From: Caldicellulosiruptor obsidiansis OB47
Lineage (GTDB): Bacteria > Bacillota > Thermoanaerobacteria > Caldicellulosiruptorales > Caldicellulosiruptoraceae
DNA: 64,000 bases
Assembly: GCF_000145215.1 (NCBI RefSeq)
Contig: NC_014392.1
Span: 1,062,001-1,126,000, forward strand
Direction: 5' to 3'
Both the position numbers and the translations under genes were made by a program. Shown here one piece after another: positions 41,496 to 49,929 of this stretch (the first letter of the stretch is position 1; each line of letters starts with the position of its first letter). The notes under the pieces are model-generated. The model saw nothing but the letters and a program-made list of their open reading frames with translations, did no database searches and was not told the DNA's origin.

Positions 41496-43319
41496 TTGAA
41501 CTGTCACTGTGTTCAAGAGATGCTAAATATTCCAGATAACAAGGAGGTAATAGCACTTGTTGGGAATCCTAATGTTGGGAAGTCAGTTATTTTCAATAAA
41601 CTGACAGGAAGATATGTAGAAGTTTCAAATTATCCCAGCACAACTGTAGATGTTAATTATGGTTTTTACAAGGATTATGTTATTGTCGATACACCAGGCG
41701 TTTATGGAATTTCTTCTTTCAATGATGAAGAGATTGTAACGCGTGATATTGTGCTAAATACTCAGAAGATTATAAATGTAGTCGACAGTGTACATCTTGA
41801 TAGAGATTTATTTTTAACGCAGCAACTCATTGACTATCAAAAAGAAGTAATAGTAGTACTTAACATGTTTGATGAGATTGAAAAAAATGATATCAAGATT
41901 GATATAGAAAAGCTAAAAGATATACTTGGTGTTGAAGTGATAGCCACATCGGCAAGCAGGGGAGAGGGTATTGACAAGTTAAAAGAGGCTATAGATAAAA
42001 ATCTTTTTAAAAAAGGCAAGTCCACACCTAATTTAGAGAAGATTTTAGAATCTGAAAGAAAGAAATTTTCTTGGGGAAGCCTTGCCGAAGCTGAAAATGT
42101 GTTCAGTTCATCAGTATCTGAACTTCAAGAAAAGATATACGCTTTGAGACGCAGTTATGTAGATGAAATATTCAATAAAACAGTCAAGTTTGATACCAGA
42201 AAGCTTGAGTTCAAAAACAAACTAAGTCAAGTTCTCATAAATCCTGTTACAGGCATTCCTATTTTAATCTTCACTTTGTATGTCATGTATTATTTCATGG
42301 GTGTTCTAGTTGCGCAAAGACTGGTTGACTTTACTATGAATACAGTGATGGGAGAGTATTACCTTGGCTTCATCAAAGGGATTGTGAAAAAGTTTGTTTC
42401 AAATGCATTTTTAGAAAAGATTATTATTGGCAATTATGGAATGCTTTCTATGTTTCCAATTATCTTTTTGGGATTGCTATTTCCTCTTGTTGTAGCCTTC
42501 CACCTTTTTATGAGTATATTAGAAGACAGCGGTTATCTCCCCAGAATTGCAGCTCTTGTTGACAGAGTATTTAATAAAATAGGTTTAAATGGAAGAGCAA
42601 TAATTCCTATAATTTTGGGCTTTGGTTGTGTTACAATGGCAACAATTACAACAAGGATATTGGGGTCTAAAAGAGAAAGGCTTATCACTATGTTTTTGCT
42701 TGGCCTTACAATACCTTGTTCTGCTCAACTTGGAATAATCAGTGGGCTTATTTCCAGACTTGGATTTGAGTATTTGGTTGCTTATATTTTGATAATTGGG
42801 AGCATCTTTGGAATTGTTGGTATGATATTAAACAAAATTTTAAAAGGAGAATCAACATCGCTTTTTATAGATCTTCCAACTTTGAGATTTCCTCAACCTA
42901 CTAATGTTTTGAAGAAGACTTATTATAAATCAAAAGGATTTTTGATAGAGGCTTTTCCAATTTTTGTTATGGCAACGCTTGTTCTTGGGATTTTAGATGC
43001 CACAAATCTTCTTCATGTTATAGAAAATTTTGCACAGCCGGTTATTACAGGATTTTTAAAACTGCCAAAGCAGATAACAGAGGTATTTATTCTGAGTATA
43101 ATAAGACGTGATTATGGGGCTGCAGGGCTTGTGACAATCCCAACAACAAAAGGTCAGATGTTTGTTGCGCTTGTAACAACAACATTGTTTGTTCCTTGTA
43201 TTACTTCTTTTGCTATGATGACAAAAGAGAACGGGCTTAAATATTCAGGTTTTGTATGGGTTTCTTCAGCTGTGATTGCGATTTTAGTGGGAGGGGTTCT
43301 TGCACATATAGTACTTTAA
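41496..43319 (+). CDS. feoB: Ferrous iron transporter FeoB
   Basis: A 607-residue FeoB with an N-terminal G-protein and a C-terminal gated membrane domain. G1 is GNPNVGKS (23-30), G2 lies in NYPSTTVDVN, G3 is DTPGVYG, and G4 is NMFD, with the usual Cys-containing N-terminus (MNCHCVQEM). The membrane part shows the two Gate motifs, including LEDSGYLPRIAALVDR and the conserved IPCSAQLG-type region (IPCSAQLGIIS). It is shorter than the ~670-residue FeoB because the helical linker is short. The TTG start lies 17 bases after feoA with AAGGGG. It imports Fe(II). Confidence 0.95.
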   Translation: MNCHCVQEMLNIPDNKEVIALVGNPNVGKSVIFNKLTGRYVEVSNYPSTTVDVNYGFYKDYVIVDTPGVYGISSFNDEEIVTRDIVLNTQKIINVVDSVHLDRDLFLTQQLIDYQKEVIVVLNMFDEIEKNDIKIDIEKLKDILGVEVIATSASRGEGIDKLKEAIDKNLFKKGKSTPNLEKILESERKKFSWGSLAEAENVFSSSVSELQEKIYALRRSYVDEIFNKTVKFDTRKLEFKNKLSQVLINPVTGIPILIFTLYVMYYFMGVLVAQRLVDFTMNTVMGEYYLGFIKGIVKKFVSNAFLEKIIIGNYGMLSMFPIIFLGLLFPLVVAFHLFMSILEDSGYLPRIAALVDRVFNKIGLNGRAIIPIILGFGCVTMATITTRILGSKRERLITMFLLGLTIPCSAQLGIISGLISRLGFEYLVAYILIIGSIFGIVGMILNKILKGESTSLFIDLPTLRFPQPTNVLKKTYYKSKGFLIEAFPIFVMATLVLGILDATNLLHVIENFAQPVITGFLKLPKQITEVFILSIIRRDYGAAGLVTIPTTKGQMFVALVTTTLFVPCITSFAMMTKENGLKYSGFVWVSSAVIAILVGGVLAHIVL

Positions 43320-43353
43320 AGATTCAGTCCAAAACAAAAGGGAGAGTGTTTTT

Positions 43354-43500
43354 ATGATGAAAGTAAAATGTCCTGTATGTGGTTATGAGATGGATATTTC
43401 AAATAGAAAATGTCCGCGATGTAACGCATCTTTGTTTGAAGCACTTAAGTGTTCAGGAAATTGCAAAAGCTGCAAAAAGAACTGTTCAATGAAGTCTTGA
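43354..43500 (+). CDS. 48-residue Cys-rich zinc-ribbon peptide in the feo operon
   Basis: A tiny reading frame, MMKVKCPVCGYEMDI then NRKCPRCNASLFEAL, that forms a two-knuckle zinc ribbon (CPVC, CPRC). Its tail is CSGNCKSCKKNCSMKS with four further cysteines, so 8 of 48 residues are Cys. The ATG follows AAGGGAGAG at ideal spacing. It sits 34 bases after feoB and 72 before fur, where other bacteria place feoC. It might be an Fe-S or metal-sensing accessory that substitutes for FeoC. I do not know a named family; function is inference from position. Confidence 0.75.
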   Translation: MMKVKCPVCGYEMDISNRKCPRCNASLFEALKCSGNCKSCKKNCSMKS

Positions 43501-43572
43501 CATCTGAGCTTTTGGGAGAATAAAATGTATATCATAAATAAATTGCAAATTACAAATTGATGTGGCGGAGCA

Positions 43573-44028
43573 GTGATAATTAGAATGAAAAAAGAACAGT
43601 TAGAAGAAATAAAAGATCAGCTTAAGCAAAAAGGTTATAAGCTCACAACCCAAAGAAGAATAATATTAGATTCAATTCTTGACAATCAAGATAAACATTT
43701 GAGTATTGAGGAGATTTACAAGATAGTAAAAGAGAAGATGCCAGAGATTGGACTTGCAACAGTATACAGAACCATAATGCTTTTGAACGATTTAAAAGTT
43801 CTCAACAAGATTGACCTTGACGATGGATGTTCACGTTTTGAACTTTCAAATAGCGAAGATTCTCACAATCATCATCACTTGATATGTGTAAAGTGCGGGA
43901 AAGTGGAAGAAGCAGAGGATGATTTACTTGAAAGTTTAGAGGATCAAATAGAAAAAGAAAAAGGATTTAAAGTTGTCAATCACATAGTTAAGTTCTATGG
44001 TATATGTAAAGATTGCAAAAAGGAATGA
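43573..44028 (+). CDS. fur: Fur-family ferric uptake regulator
   Basis: A 151-residue Fur-family repressor. The winged-helix part has LKQKGYKLTTQRRIILDSIL and the recognition helix GLATVYRTIMLLNDL. Metal-binding elements are the NHHHLICVKCGKVEE stretch and the C-terminal CKDC pair, which supply the structural zinc Cys4 and the regulatory His cluster. A PerR or Zur specificity cannot be excluded by sequence alone, but the Fur box before feoA argues for Fur. Start is uncertain between the GTG at 43573 and the ATG at 43585. It closes the feo cluster. Confidence 0.88.
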   Translation: MIIRMKKEQLEEIKDQLKQKGYKLTTQRRIILDSILDNQDKHLSIEEIYKIVKEKMPEIGLATVYRTIMLLNDLKVLNKIDLDDGCSRFELSNSEDSHNHHHLICVKCGKVEEAEDDLLESLEDQIEKEKGFKVVNHIVKFYGICKDCKKE

Positions 44029-44052
44029 GAAGAATGTTCTTCTCATTCCTTT
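44019..44052. terminator. Bidirectional terminator
   Basis: Perfect 14-bp arms (aaaggaatgagaag, cttctcattccttt) with a 6-nt loop. It overlaps both stop codons of the convergent fur and CBM-like genes. Confidence 0.85.
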
Positions 44053-44348
44053 GATTTTACACCTATCCTATAGAAAGTTCGGTTGTTATCATCTGTATTT
44101 CTAAAATTGTCTTTAAATGCAATAAACAAAAAACCGCTTTTGAGCAGAGGGACCACTGTTAAATATTCACCATTTTTTTTAATCATTTTAGACTCAAAAA
44201 CTTTGCCTTCTATAAATTCATCTCCAAACCCGAATTTAAGATAAATATTCTTTTCAAGGCCATCCAGTAAAATTCCATTATTATAGCTTATTATCAATTT
44301 ATCACCTGCAATGGGCTGTTTAGGATAAAATTTGAATGGCAATTGCAT
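44043..44348 (-). CDS. Stand-alone CBM25-like beta-sandwich protein
   Basis: A 101-residue soluble protein that resembles starch-binding CBM25/CBM26-type modules: FYPKQPIAGDKLIISYNNG, then LEKNIYLKFGFGDE, and the closing GFLFIAFKDNFRNTDDNNR. It has no signal peptide and no catalytic domain. Start choice is uncertain because the ribosome-binding site AAAGGAAGG is 14 bases before this ATG and too close to an upstream GTG. It is 22 bases downstream of the sleB-like gene on the same strand. Binding of glycogen or cell-wall glycan is a guess. Confidence 0.5.
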   Translation of the reverse strand: MQLPFKFYPKQPIAGDKLIISYNNGILLDGLEKNIYLKFGFGDEFIEGKVFESKMIKKNGEYLTVVPLLKSGFLFIAFKDNFRNTDDNNRTFYRIGVKSKE

Positions 44349-44369
44349 TCTTGACTTATTCACCTTCCT

Positions 44370-45047
44370 TTACCTTGCAAACACATGATTGCCTATAACG
44401 GCAACAATTGGTCTACTCCAAATCCATTTGTTTGTGGTTTTTGCTGGATTGAAAAAGTAGAGAGCGCCGCCAGTAGGATCCCATCCGTTGAGTGCATCTC
44501 TTGCAGCATTTATTGCTGATACTGTTGGTGAAAGATTTATCTGACCGTTTGCTACAGATTCAAAAGCTCCTGGTTGATAAATTACACCTGCTATTGAGTT
44601 TGGAAAACTTGGATGTCTTACCCTATTTAGCACCACTGCTCCTACTGCAACTTGTCCAACATAAGGTTCTCCCCGCGCTTCTGCACTAATTAGGTGGGCA
44701 AGAAGATTAAGGTCTGAACTGTAAGATGAACGTGTTGTTGTTACAATTCCAAGTGCTCTGAGAGTTTCGCTTCCTGCAATTCCATCTACTTTAAGGCCAT
44801 TTTTAGCCTGGAAGTATCTTACCGCCATATATGTTTTATATCCATAAATACCGTCAATTGGCCCATCGTAATATCCCCACTGTTTGAGTCTTCGCTGGAT
44901 TTCAATAACCTCTGGTCCAGTAGAGCCATAGTATGAAAGAATAATGGGAGAGAGAGTATACTTGAATTTTAGATGGTCGTAGTTTGCTATGGTATATATG
45001 CTTAAACTTAAAAACAGCAGTGTTATAAATAATTTTACAAATCTCAT
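44370..45047 (-). CDS. sleB: Spore cortex-lytic enzyme SleB-like
   Basis: A 225-residue exported cell-wall hydrolase with the SleB layout: a signal anchor (about 1-22), a peptidoglycan-binding domain (about 42-105, GSTGPEVIEIQRRLKQWGYY and GKTYMAVRYFQ-type GYKTYMAVRYFQ), and a Hydrolase_2 domain (about 115-225). The latter has LLAHLISAEARGEPYVGQVA, the catalytic glutamate of the SAEARGE motif, and QPGAFESVANG. In Bacillus SleB degrades muramic-lactam cortex at germination. It is divergent from dacF. Confidence 0.9.
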   Translation of the reverse strand: MRFVKLFITLLFLSLSIYTIANYDHLKFKYTLSPIILSYYGSTGPEVIEIQRRLKQWGYYDGPIDGIYGYKTYMAVRYFQAKNGLKVDGIAGSETLRALGIVTTTRSSYSSDLNLLAHLISAEARGEPYVGQVAVGAVVLNRVRHPSFPNSIAGVIYQPGAFESVANGQINLSPTVSAINAARDALNGWDPTGGALYFFNPAKTTNKWIWSRPIVAVIGNHVFAR

Positions 45048-45203
45048 TTATCATCACCCCATGCAGTTTAATTAAGGCTGCAATAAGATTTTACAAATAG
45101 TATTATGCATCTAGATTTTTGAGAATATGTATAATGAATAACCAAAGCTGAATGTGCAGATAATTTAAAAGTAGGAGAATTAAAGAATTGGGGTGATGAC
45201 AAG

Positions 45204-46364
45204 GTGAGAAAGGCTATAGCAATTTTAATTTTGATTCTCCTATTATTTGGAAATTCACATATTGGCTGCAAGAAGGTATTTGGCGAGTCCCTTCAAACCC
45301 AAACACCGTCCTTAGAAATTTCAGCAAAATCAGCAATACTTGTTGACTTTGACACAGGAAAGATTCTTTACGAAAAGAACTCACATGAAAAACTTCCCCC
45401 AGCGTCAATTACCAAGATAATGACTATGATTTTGATATGTGAAGCAATAGAAAAAGGTAGGATAAAACTTTCTGACAAAGTTGTTGCAAGTCAAAATGCA
45501 TCAAGCCTTGGAGGGTCTCAGGTTTATCTTAAGGAAAATGAAGAAATGACAGTTGAAGAACTTTTAAAATCAATTGCAATTGCCTCAGCAAATGATGCGT
45601 GTGTTGCACTTGCTGAGCACATTGCAGGAAGTGTTCAAGAATTTGTTTATATGATGAACAAAAAAGCAAAGGAACTTGGAATGCTCGACACAAACTTTGT
45701 AAATCCGTATGGACTTGATGCTGAAAATCATTACACCAGCGCATATGATGTTGCAATAATGTCAAGAGAACTTTTAAAACACAAGATCATCAGAAAATAC
45801 CTTACAACATGGGTGGATACCATAAGAGAAGGTAAATTTGGTCTTACAAATACAAACAAGCTCGTAAGGTTTTATAGAGGATGTACAGGTGTCAAAACAG
45901 GTTCTACCGACAAAGCAAAGTTTTGTATATCAGCATCAGCTTTGAGAAATGGTCTTCATTTAATTGCGGTTATAATGGGAGCACCAGACAGCAAAACAAG
46001 GTTTAATGATGCCACAAAGGTTTTAGATTGGGGATTTGCAAATTTTTCAATGTACAGCCCTTATTCTAAAGGATTTTGTTTTGGGAAGGTAAAGGTGAAA
46101 AATGGAATTGAGAAAGAAGTAGAAGTAATTTTGAGTACAGATGTCAAGCTTCTTGTTAAAAAAGGTGATGAAAGTACAGTTGAGTCAAAAGTAACCTTGC
46201 CTCAGCAAATATCAGCGCCTGTGAAAACTGGACAGAAGATTGGAAAATTAGAACTATGGAAAGATGGGAAATTGCTGGGCGCATATGACTTAATTGCAAA
46301 GAAGGATGTCCAAAAGAGAAATCTTTTTGATATTTTTCTCATGCTTTTTAAACTTGAAAGCTAA
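45204..46364 (+). CDS. dacF: D-alanyl-D-alanine carboxypeptidase (DacF/PBP5 type)
   Basis: A 386-residue low-molecular-mass penicillin-binding protein that trims the terminal D-Ala of stem peptides. The signal peptide ends near residue 28. The active-site motifs are SxxK (S68-I-T-K71), SxN (S128-A-N130) and KTG (231-233). The C-terminal PBP5-like beta domain follows from about residue 285, and the last ~20 residues form an amphipathic membrane anchor (NLFDIFLMLFKLES). The GTG start follows GGGGTGATGAC. Such DacF enzymes often act on the sporulating cell's wall or cortex. Confidence 0.93.
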   Translation: MRKAIAILILILLLFGNSHIGCKKVFGESLQTQTPSLEISAKSAILVDFDTGKILYEKNSHEKLPPASITKIMTMILICEAIEKGRIKLSDKVVASQNASSLGGSQVYLKENEEMTVEELLKSIAIASANDACVALAEHIAGSVQEFVYMMNKKAKELGMLDTNFVNPYGLDAENHYTSAYDVAIMSRELLKHKIIRKYLTTWVDTIREGKFGLTNTNKLVRFYRGCTGVKTGSTDKAKFCISASALRNGLHLIAVIMGAPDSKTRFNDATKVLDWGFANFSMYSPYSKGFCFGKVKVKNGIEKEVEVILSTDVKLLVKKGDESTVESKVTLPQQISAPVKTGQKIGKLELWKDGKLLGAYDLIAKKDVQKRNLFDIFLMLFKLES

Positions 46365-46383
46365 GCTTATAGTAGAAATAAAA

Positions 46384-46462
46384 TGGTCGGGGCGACTGGA
46401 CTTGAACCAGCGAACCTCTAGCACCCCAAGCTAGCGCTCTAACCAAACTGAGCTACGCCCCG
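46384..46462 (-). tRNA. tRNA-Pro (anticodon GGG)
   Basis: A complete cloverleaf on the minus strand. The acceptor stem pairs CGGGGCG-type arms (46388-46394 with 46456-46462), the discriminator is A, and the CCA end is encoded (46384-46386). The D-arm is GCTC/GAGC, the anticodon stem CTAGC/GCTAG encloses TTGGGGT, giving anticodon GGG, and the T-arm has GGTTCAAGTCC. It is 40 bases downstream of the glycosyltransferase gene on the same strand. Confidence 0.95.
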
Positions 46463-46502
46463 ACCTTTTGTTATTTACATCATCAATTATATTCTAATTT
46501 TT

Positions 46503-47627
46503 TTAATATTTCAAGGAAAAAATTTGCTGGTAAATTTTCAAAGTATTCATAACTGTTTTTTCCCAGCTATAACTTTTTGAAAGCAAATAACCTTTTTGAG
46601 CAAGCTGATTTCGCAGCTCTACATTTTCTAAAACAAGCAGTATTTTTTGAGCGATGTCTTCTTCAGAATAAGGGTCCACATACAGGGCAGCATCCTTTAA
46701 AACTTCAGGCAGGCAAGTTGTGTTGCTTGCTATAGTCGGGACTTTGCAAGCCATTGCCTCAAGTGGTGGAAGACCAAACCCTTCGTACAGCGATGGATAT
46801 ACAAAAAGCAGAGCCCCATTGTATATATATGGCATGAATTCTACGTCTACATAAGAAAGAAAATGTACATGTGAAGTAAGATTTAAATTTTCAACTAAAT
46901 TTTTTATTTCATCATAACTTCTGCTAAACTTTCCAGGTATTATAAGATGGATATCTTTGATGTGCTCTTTTATTAAAGAATAAGCTTTTACAAGTCTTTT
47001 AAGATTTTTTCTTGGCGAAAATCCGCCAACATATAGGATATATGGAAAGTCTATATTGAATTTTTGCAAGAGAAAAGTTTTGACTTCATCTTCTGGTAAA
47101 GGTTTGTATATATCTTCTGCTGCTAAATATGTTACAAATACTTTTGATGGATTGATGTCGAAGTATTCGCAAATATCTTTTTTAGAAAACTCAGATACAG
47201 TGATGATACAGTCGGTTATTTTTATAATTTTTGGGACGACCTCTCTAAATATTTTCAAATAGCCTGGTCCAACTGTTTCAGGAAGTCTGAAAGGAATTAT
47301 ATCATGCAGAGTAATAATGTAGCTGCATTTTTTTGACAGAGGAAGTCCAATTCCATTTTGAGGGACATGGTATATATCGATATCATTTTGAAGTATAATC
47401 TCTTTTATCATAATTTCTTCCCAGAACTTATCTATCTGATGAGGTATAAGGTTGATGTTTATATTCTGTGCAAGTACAAATTCTGTCTCGGAGCTATCAG
47501 GCCAGATTATTAAATATTCATTTTCTTTGTCGAGTTTTTTGATATAATTTAAAAGCTGATAGGTGTAAGTGCCAATACCAGAGCCTCTATACCATTTAGC
47601 AGCTCTGCCATCAATGCCAATTTTCAT
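46503..47627 (-). CDS. Family 4-type glycosyltransferase
   Basis: A 374-residue GT4 glycosyltransferase with a GT-B fold. The start at 47625-47627 ([19 protein letters not shown]) matches the family opening; an in-frame ATG 54 bases upstream lies before the only TATAAT box and is unlikely. The donor domain has [20 protein letters not shown] and the E-x7-E motif [20 protein letters not shown]. The lipid- or wall-linked acceptor is unknown. Homologues build exopolysaccharide or wall teichoic-like polymers. It is divergent from the RluA-type gene. Confidence 0.92.
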   Translation of the reverse strand: MKIGIDGRAAKWYRGSGIGTYTYQLLNYIKKLDKENEYLIIWPDSSETEFVLAQNININLIPHQIDKFWEEIMIKEIILQNDIDIYHVPQNGIGLPLSKKCSYIITLHDIIPFRLPETVGPGYLKIFREVVPKIIKITDCIITVSEFSKKDICEYFDINPSKVFVTYLAAEDIYKPLPEDEVKTFLLQKFNIDFPYILYVGGFSPRKNLKRLVKAYSLIKEHIKDIHLIIPGKFSRSYDEIKNLVENLNLTSHVHFLSYVDVEFMPYIYNGALLFVYPSLYEGFGLPPLEAMACKVPTIASNTTCLPEVLKDAALYVDPYSEEDIAQKILLVLENVELRNQLAQKGYLLSKSYSWEKTVMNTLKIYQQIFSLKY

Positions 47628-47657
47628 GATTTTTTCATTTTCAATTTGGTCAATTTT

Positions 47658-47663
47658 ATTATA
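47658..47663 (-). promoter_or_regulatory. -10 box of the glycosyltransferase gene
   Basis: A perfect TATAAT on the minus strand 30 bases before the chosen start codon. A -35 element of consensus quality is not seen. Confidence 0.45.
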
Positions 47664-47705
47664 TGATATTAGTATTCTCATGTGTTAAAAGGGAGTGATC
47701 AAGAA

Positions 47706-48641
47706 GTGACGGTGAATTTTGTTGTTGATAAAGAGCTGGCAGGGGTAAAAGTGGAAAAAGCCATAAAAAAGAAGTATCCTACAATTCCGATGAGTGTAAT
47801 TTTTAAGATGCTAAGAAAAGGAGAAATTATTGTAAGTTTTCTTCCTGCTCAAAAAGGACAGGTTTTGAGGTTTGGAGACACTGTAAGTTTTGAAATAGAA
47901 GATAGATTTTTAGAGCACAAAAAAGTAGAGATTATTAAAGTGTACGAGGATGACAACATTGTTGTAATCGACAAACCATATGGAATTCCATCGCATCCAG
48001 ATTCGAACAATGAGTACTCTGTTGTCAGCTGGATAGAAGACAATTACTCTAAAGGTGAGCTTCCTCAGCTTTGTCACAGGCTTGACAGGAACACAGCAGG
48101 GCTTATGATCATTGCAAAAAATAGACAAGTTTTAAGCGAGATGTTAAAATATATGAGTAGAAGGACAATTATAAAGAAGTATTTATGTATAACTAAAAAG
48201 GCTGATTTGCCAGAAAGTGGAGTGCTTGTTCACTATCTCAAAAAAGATTCAAAGAAAAGCAAGGTATATATTTCTGACTTTCCACAAGATGGCTATTTAG
48301 AAGTGGTGACGGCATATAAGATTGTGAGACAAAAAGATGATTTGCAGCTTGTAGATGTTGAAATCAAGACTGGTAAAACCCATCAAATCAGAGCGCAGCT
48401 TGCTCATGTTGGACTTTGCATCTTGGGCGACAGCAAGTATGGTGATTGGGAGCTGAATAAAAAGTACAAGGCAGATATGCAAGCCTTGTGTGCTTATTAT
48501 CTTAAATTTGAGATTGGTAAAAAAGGTATTTTAAGGTATTTAGATGGGCAAAAGATAGTAAAAGAGACAGTAGAATTCCCGGTTGATATCGAAGGTTTTT
48601 CTTCAATAAACGTATATAAAGAAAGAGGGCTGGAGATATGA
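47706..48641 (+). CDS. RluA-family pseudouridine synthase
   Basis: A 311-residue RluA-type synthase. It begins with an S4 RNA-binding domain (VDKELAGVKVEKAIKKKYPT, LRKGEIIVSFLPAQKGQ) and continues with the catalytic domain. The hallmark is HRLDRNTAGLMIIAKN with the catalytic Asp, followed by KTGKTHQIRAQLAHVG and GDSKYGD. Its exact target (23S rRNA or tRNA) cannot be read from sequence. The GTG at 47706 is chosen because GGGAG lies nine bases upstream. It overlaps the CapA-like gene by 4 bases, so the two are translationally coupled. Confidence 0.93.
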   Translation: MTVNFVVDKELAGVKVEKAIKKKYPTIPMSVIFKMLRKGEIIVSFLPAQKGQVLRFGDTVSFEIEDRFLEHKKVEIIKVYEDDNIVVIDKPYGIPSHPDSNNEYSVVSWIEDNYSKGELPQLCHRLDRNTAGLMIIAKNRQVLSEMLKYMSRRTIIKKYLCITKKADLPESGVLVHYLKKDSKKSKVYISDFPQDGYLEVVTAYKIVRQKDDLQLVDVEIKTGKTHQIRAQLAHVGLCILGDSKYGDWELNKKYKADMQALCAYYLKFEIGKKGILRYLDGQKIVKETVEFPVDIEGFSSINVYKERGLEI

Positions 48642-49894
48642 AAAAGCTTTTATATGCATTAGGGTCGTTTATCATAATACTTTTGATAGGCATAAATGCT
48701 CTTTTTTACTATGAAAATATGTATATAAAGAAATACATTCCTGTTATGGAAGAGGTTTACAAAAAACCTCAGCAAACAACTTTGCGAAATATCAAGAGCA
48801 ATAATAACAGTACTTCTACTACTAATAAAAACAATTCTTTGTCTGTTAAACTCAAGACTCAGCCAAAAGAATACAAGGCAAGTATATTTATGGCAGGAGA
48901 TGTGTTTTTCAACGGCTATCTTTTAAAATCTTATTATGATAGGCAATCCCAGGCTTATACATTCGGGGATATACTGGAGAACGTAAAAGACATCACTTAT
49001 GCAGACCTTAGCATTTTCAAGTTTGATAGTGTGGTTTCTGACAATATCCCTATTTCAACATATGGAAAATACAATGCTCCAAAAGAGGCTTTAAATGTAC
49101 TCAAATCAGGCCGATTTAATCTTGCAGTACTTTCATCATCACACATATTTGATGGAAAAGTGGAAGGTTTGCAGAAAACAATAAATAATTTGAAAGAGGC
49201 AAAGATTGAAACTGTAGGCGTTAAGCTTTCTCAGGAAGATCATACCTCAAAGGTTTTTGATATAAACAACATAAGAATTGGCGTTGCTGCATTCACAAAA
49301 GAGCTTTCATCAGTCTATTTGGAAGGAAGCTCTACTTATAAAGATTTTGTTAGTCTTCTTGACAAGGATGAGATACAAAATGAGATTGAGTACTTGAAAG
49401 GGCTCGGCTGTGACATTATAATAGCATATGCAAACTGGGGATTTGAGAATTCAAACACAGTTAGTTTTGAGCAGAAAGAGTTTGCAAAAGAGCTTATAAA
49501 GAATGGTGTTGATATTGTAATTGGTACTCATACTCATACAATTCAGCCGTTTGAAAAGGTTAAGGTTGAGGATGAGTCAGGCAACGTAAAAGAGGGGATA
49601 GTATTTTATTCGCTTGGTAATTTCCTGTGCGACCAGACAGTTATTTTTCCATACAATAGATTTGGTTTGACAGTGAGACTTGATCTTGTTAAAAAAGAAG
49701 ATAAGCTCACTAAAAAGATATCAGTTGAGCCAATATATATCTTTAGAAAGACAAGAAGGAATGCAAGTTACTATGATTTTATTGTCCTTGAAGCAAAGGA
49801 CATTTTAAATAGAACTGATGTAAAAACATCCTACATTAATTATGCCAAAAAACTGCTTGAAGATATTGATAAATGGCTTAAAACTGTGCAATAA
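48638..49894 (+). CDS. CapA-family membrane-anchored metallophosphatase
   Basis: A 418-residue protein with an N-terminal membrane anchor (about 4-25), a low-complexity Asn/Ser/Thr linker (about 48-68, NNNSTSTTNKNN), and a PgsA/CapA domain. Motifs: IFMAGDVFFNG, KFDSVVSDN, then GCDIIIAYANWGFENSN, DIVIGTHTHTIQPFEKV and GIVFYSLGNFLCDQ. CapA proteins resemble calcineurin-like phosphoesterases and are linked to poly-gamma-glutamate synthesis, but no capB or capC is nearby, so a role in that polymer is not shown. It acts outside the membrane. Confidence 0.9.
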   Translation: MKKLLYALGSFIIILLIGINALFYYENMYIKKYIPVMEEVYKKPQQTTLRNIKSNNNSTSTTNKNNSLSVKLKTQPKEYKASIFMAGDVFFNGYLLKSYYDRQSQAYTFGDILENVKDITYADLSIFKFDSVVSDNIPISTYGKYNAPKEALNVLKSGRFNLAVLSSSHIFDGKVEGLQKTINNLKEAKIETVGVKLSQEDHTSKVFDINNIRIGVAAFTKELSSVYLEGSSTYKDFVSLLDKDEIQNEIEYLKGLGCDIIIAYANWGFENSNTVSFEQKEFAKELIKNGVDIVIGTHTHTIQPFEKVKVEDESGNVKEGIVFYSLGNFLCDQTVIFPYNRFGLTVRLDLVKKEDKLTKKISVEPIYIFRKTRRNASYYDFIVLEAKDILNRTDVKTSYINYAKKLLEDIDKWLKTVQ

Positions 49895-49929
49895 ACAAAA
49901 TTTTTTGTGCGTAGGGGGATTATTCTAAA

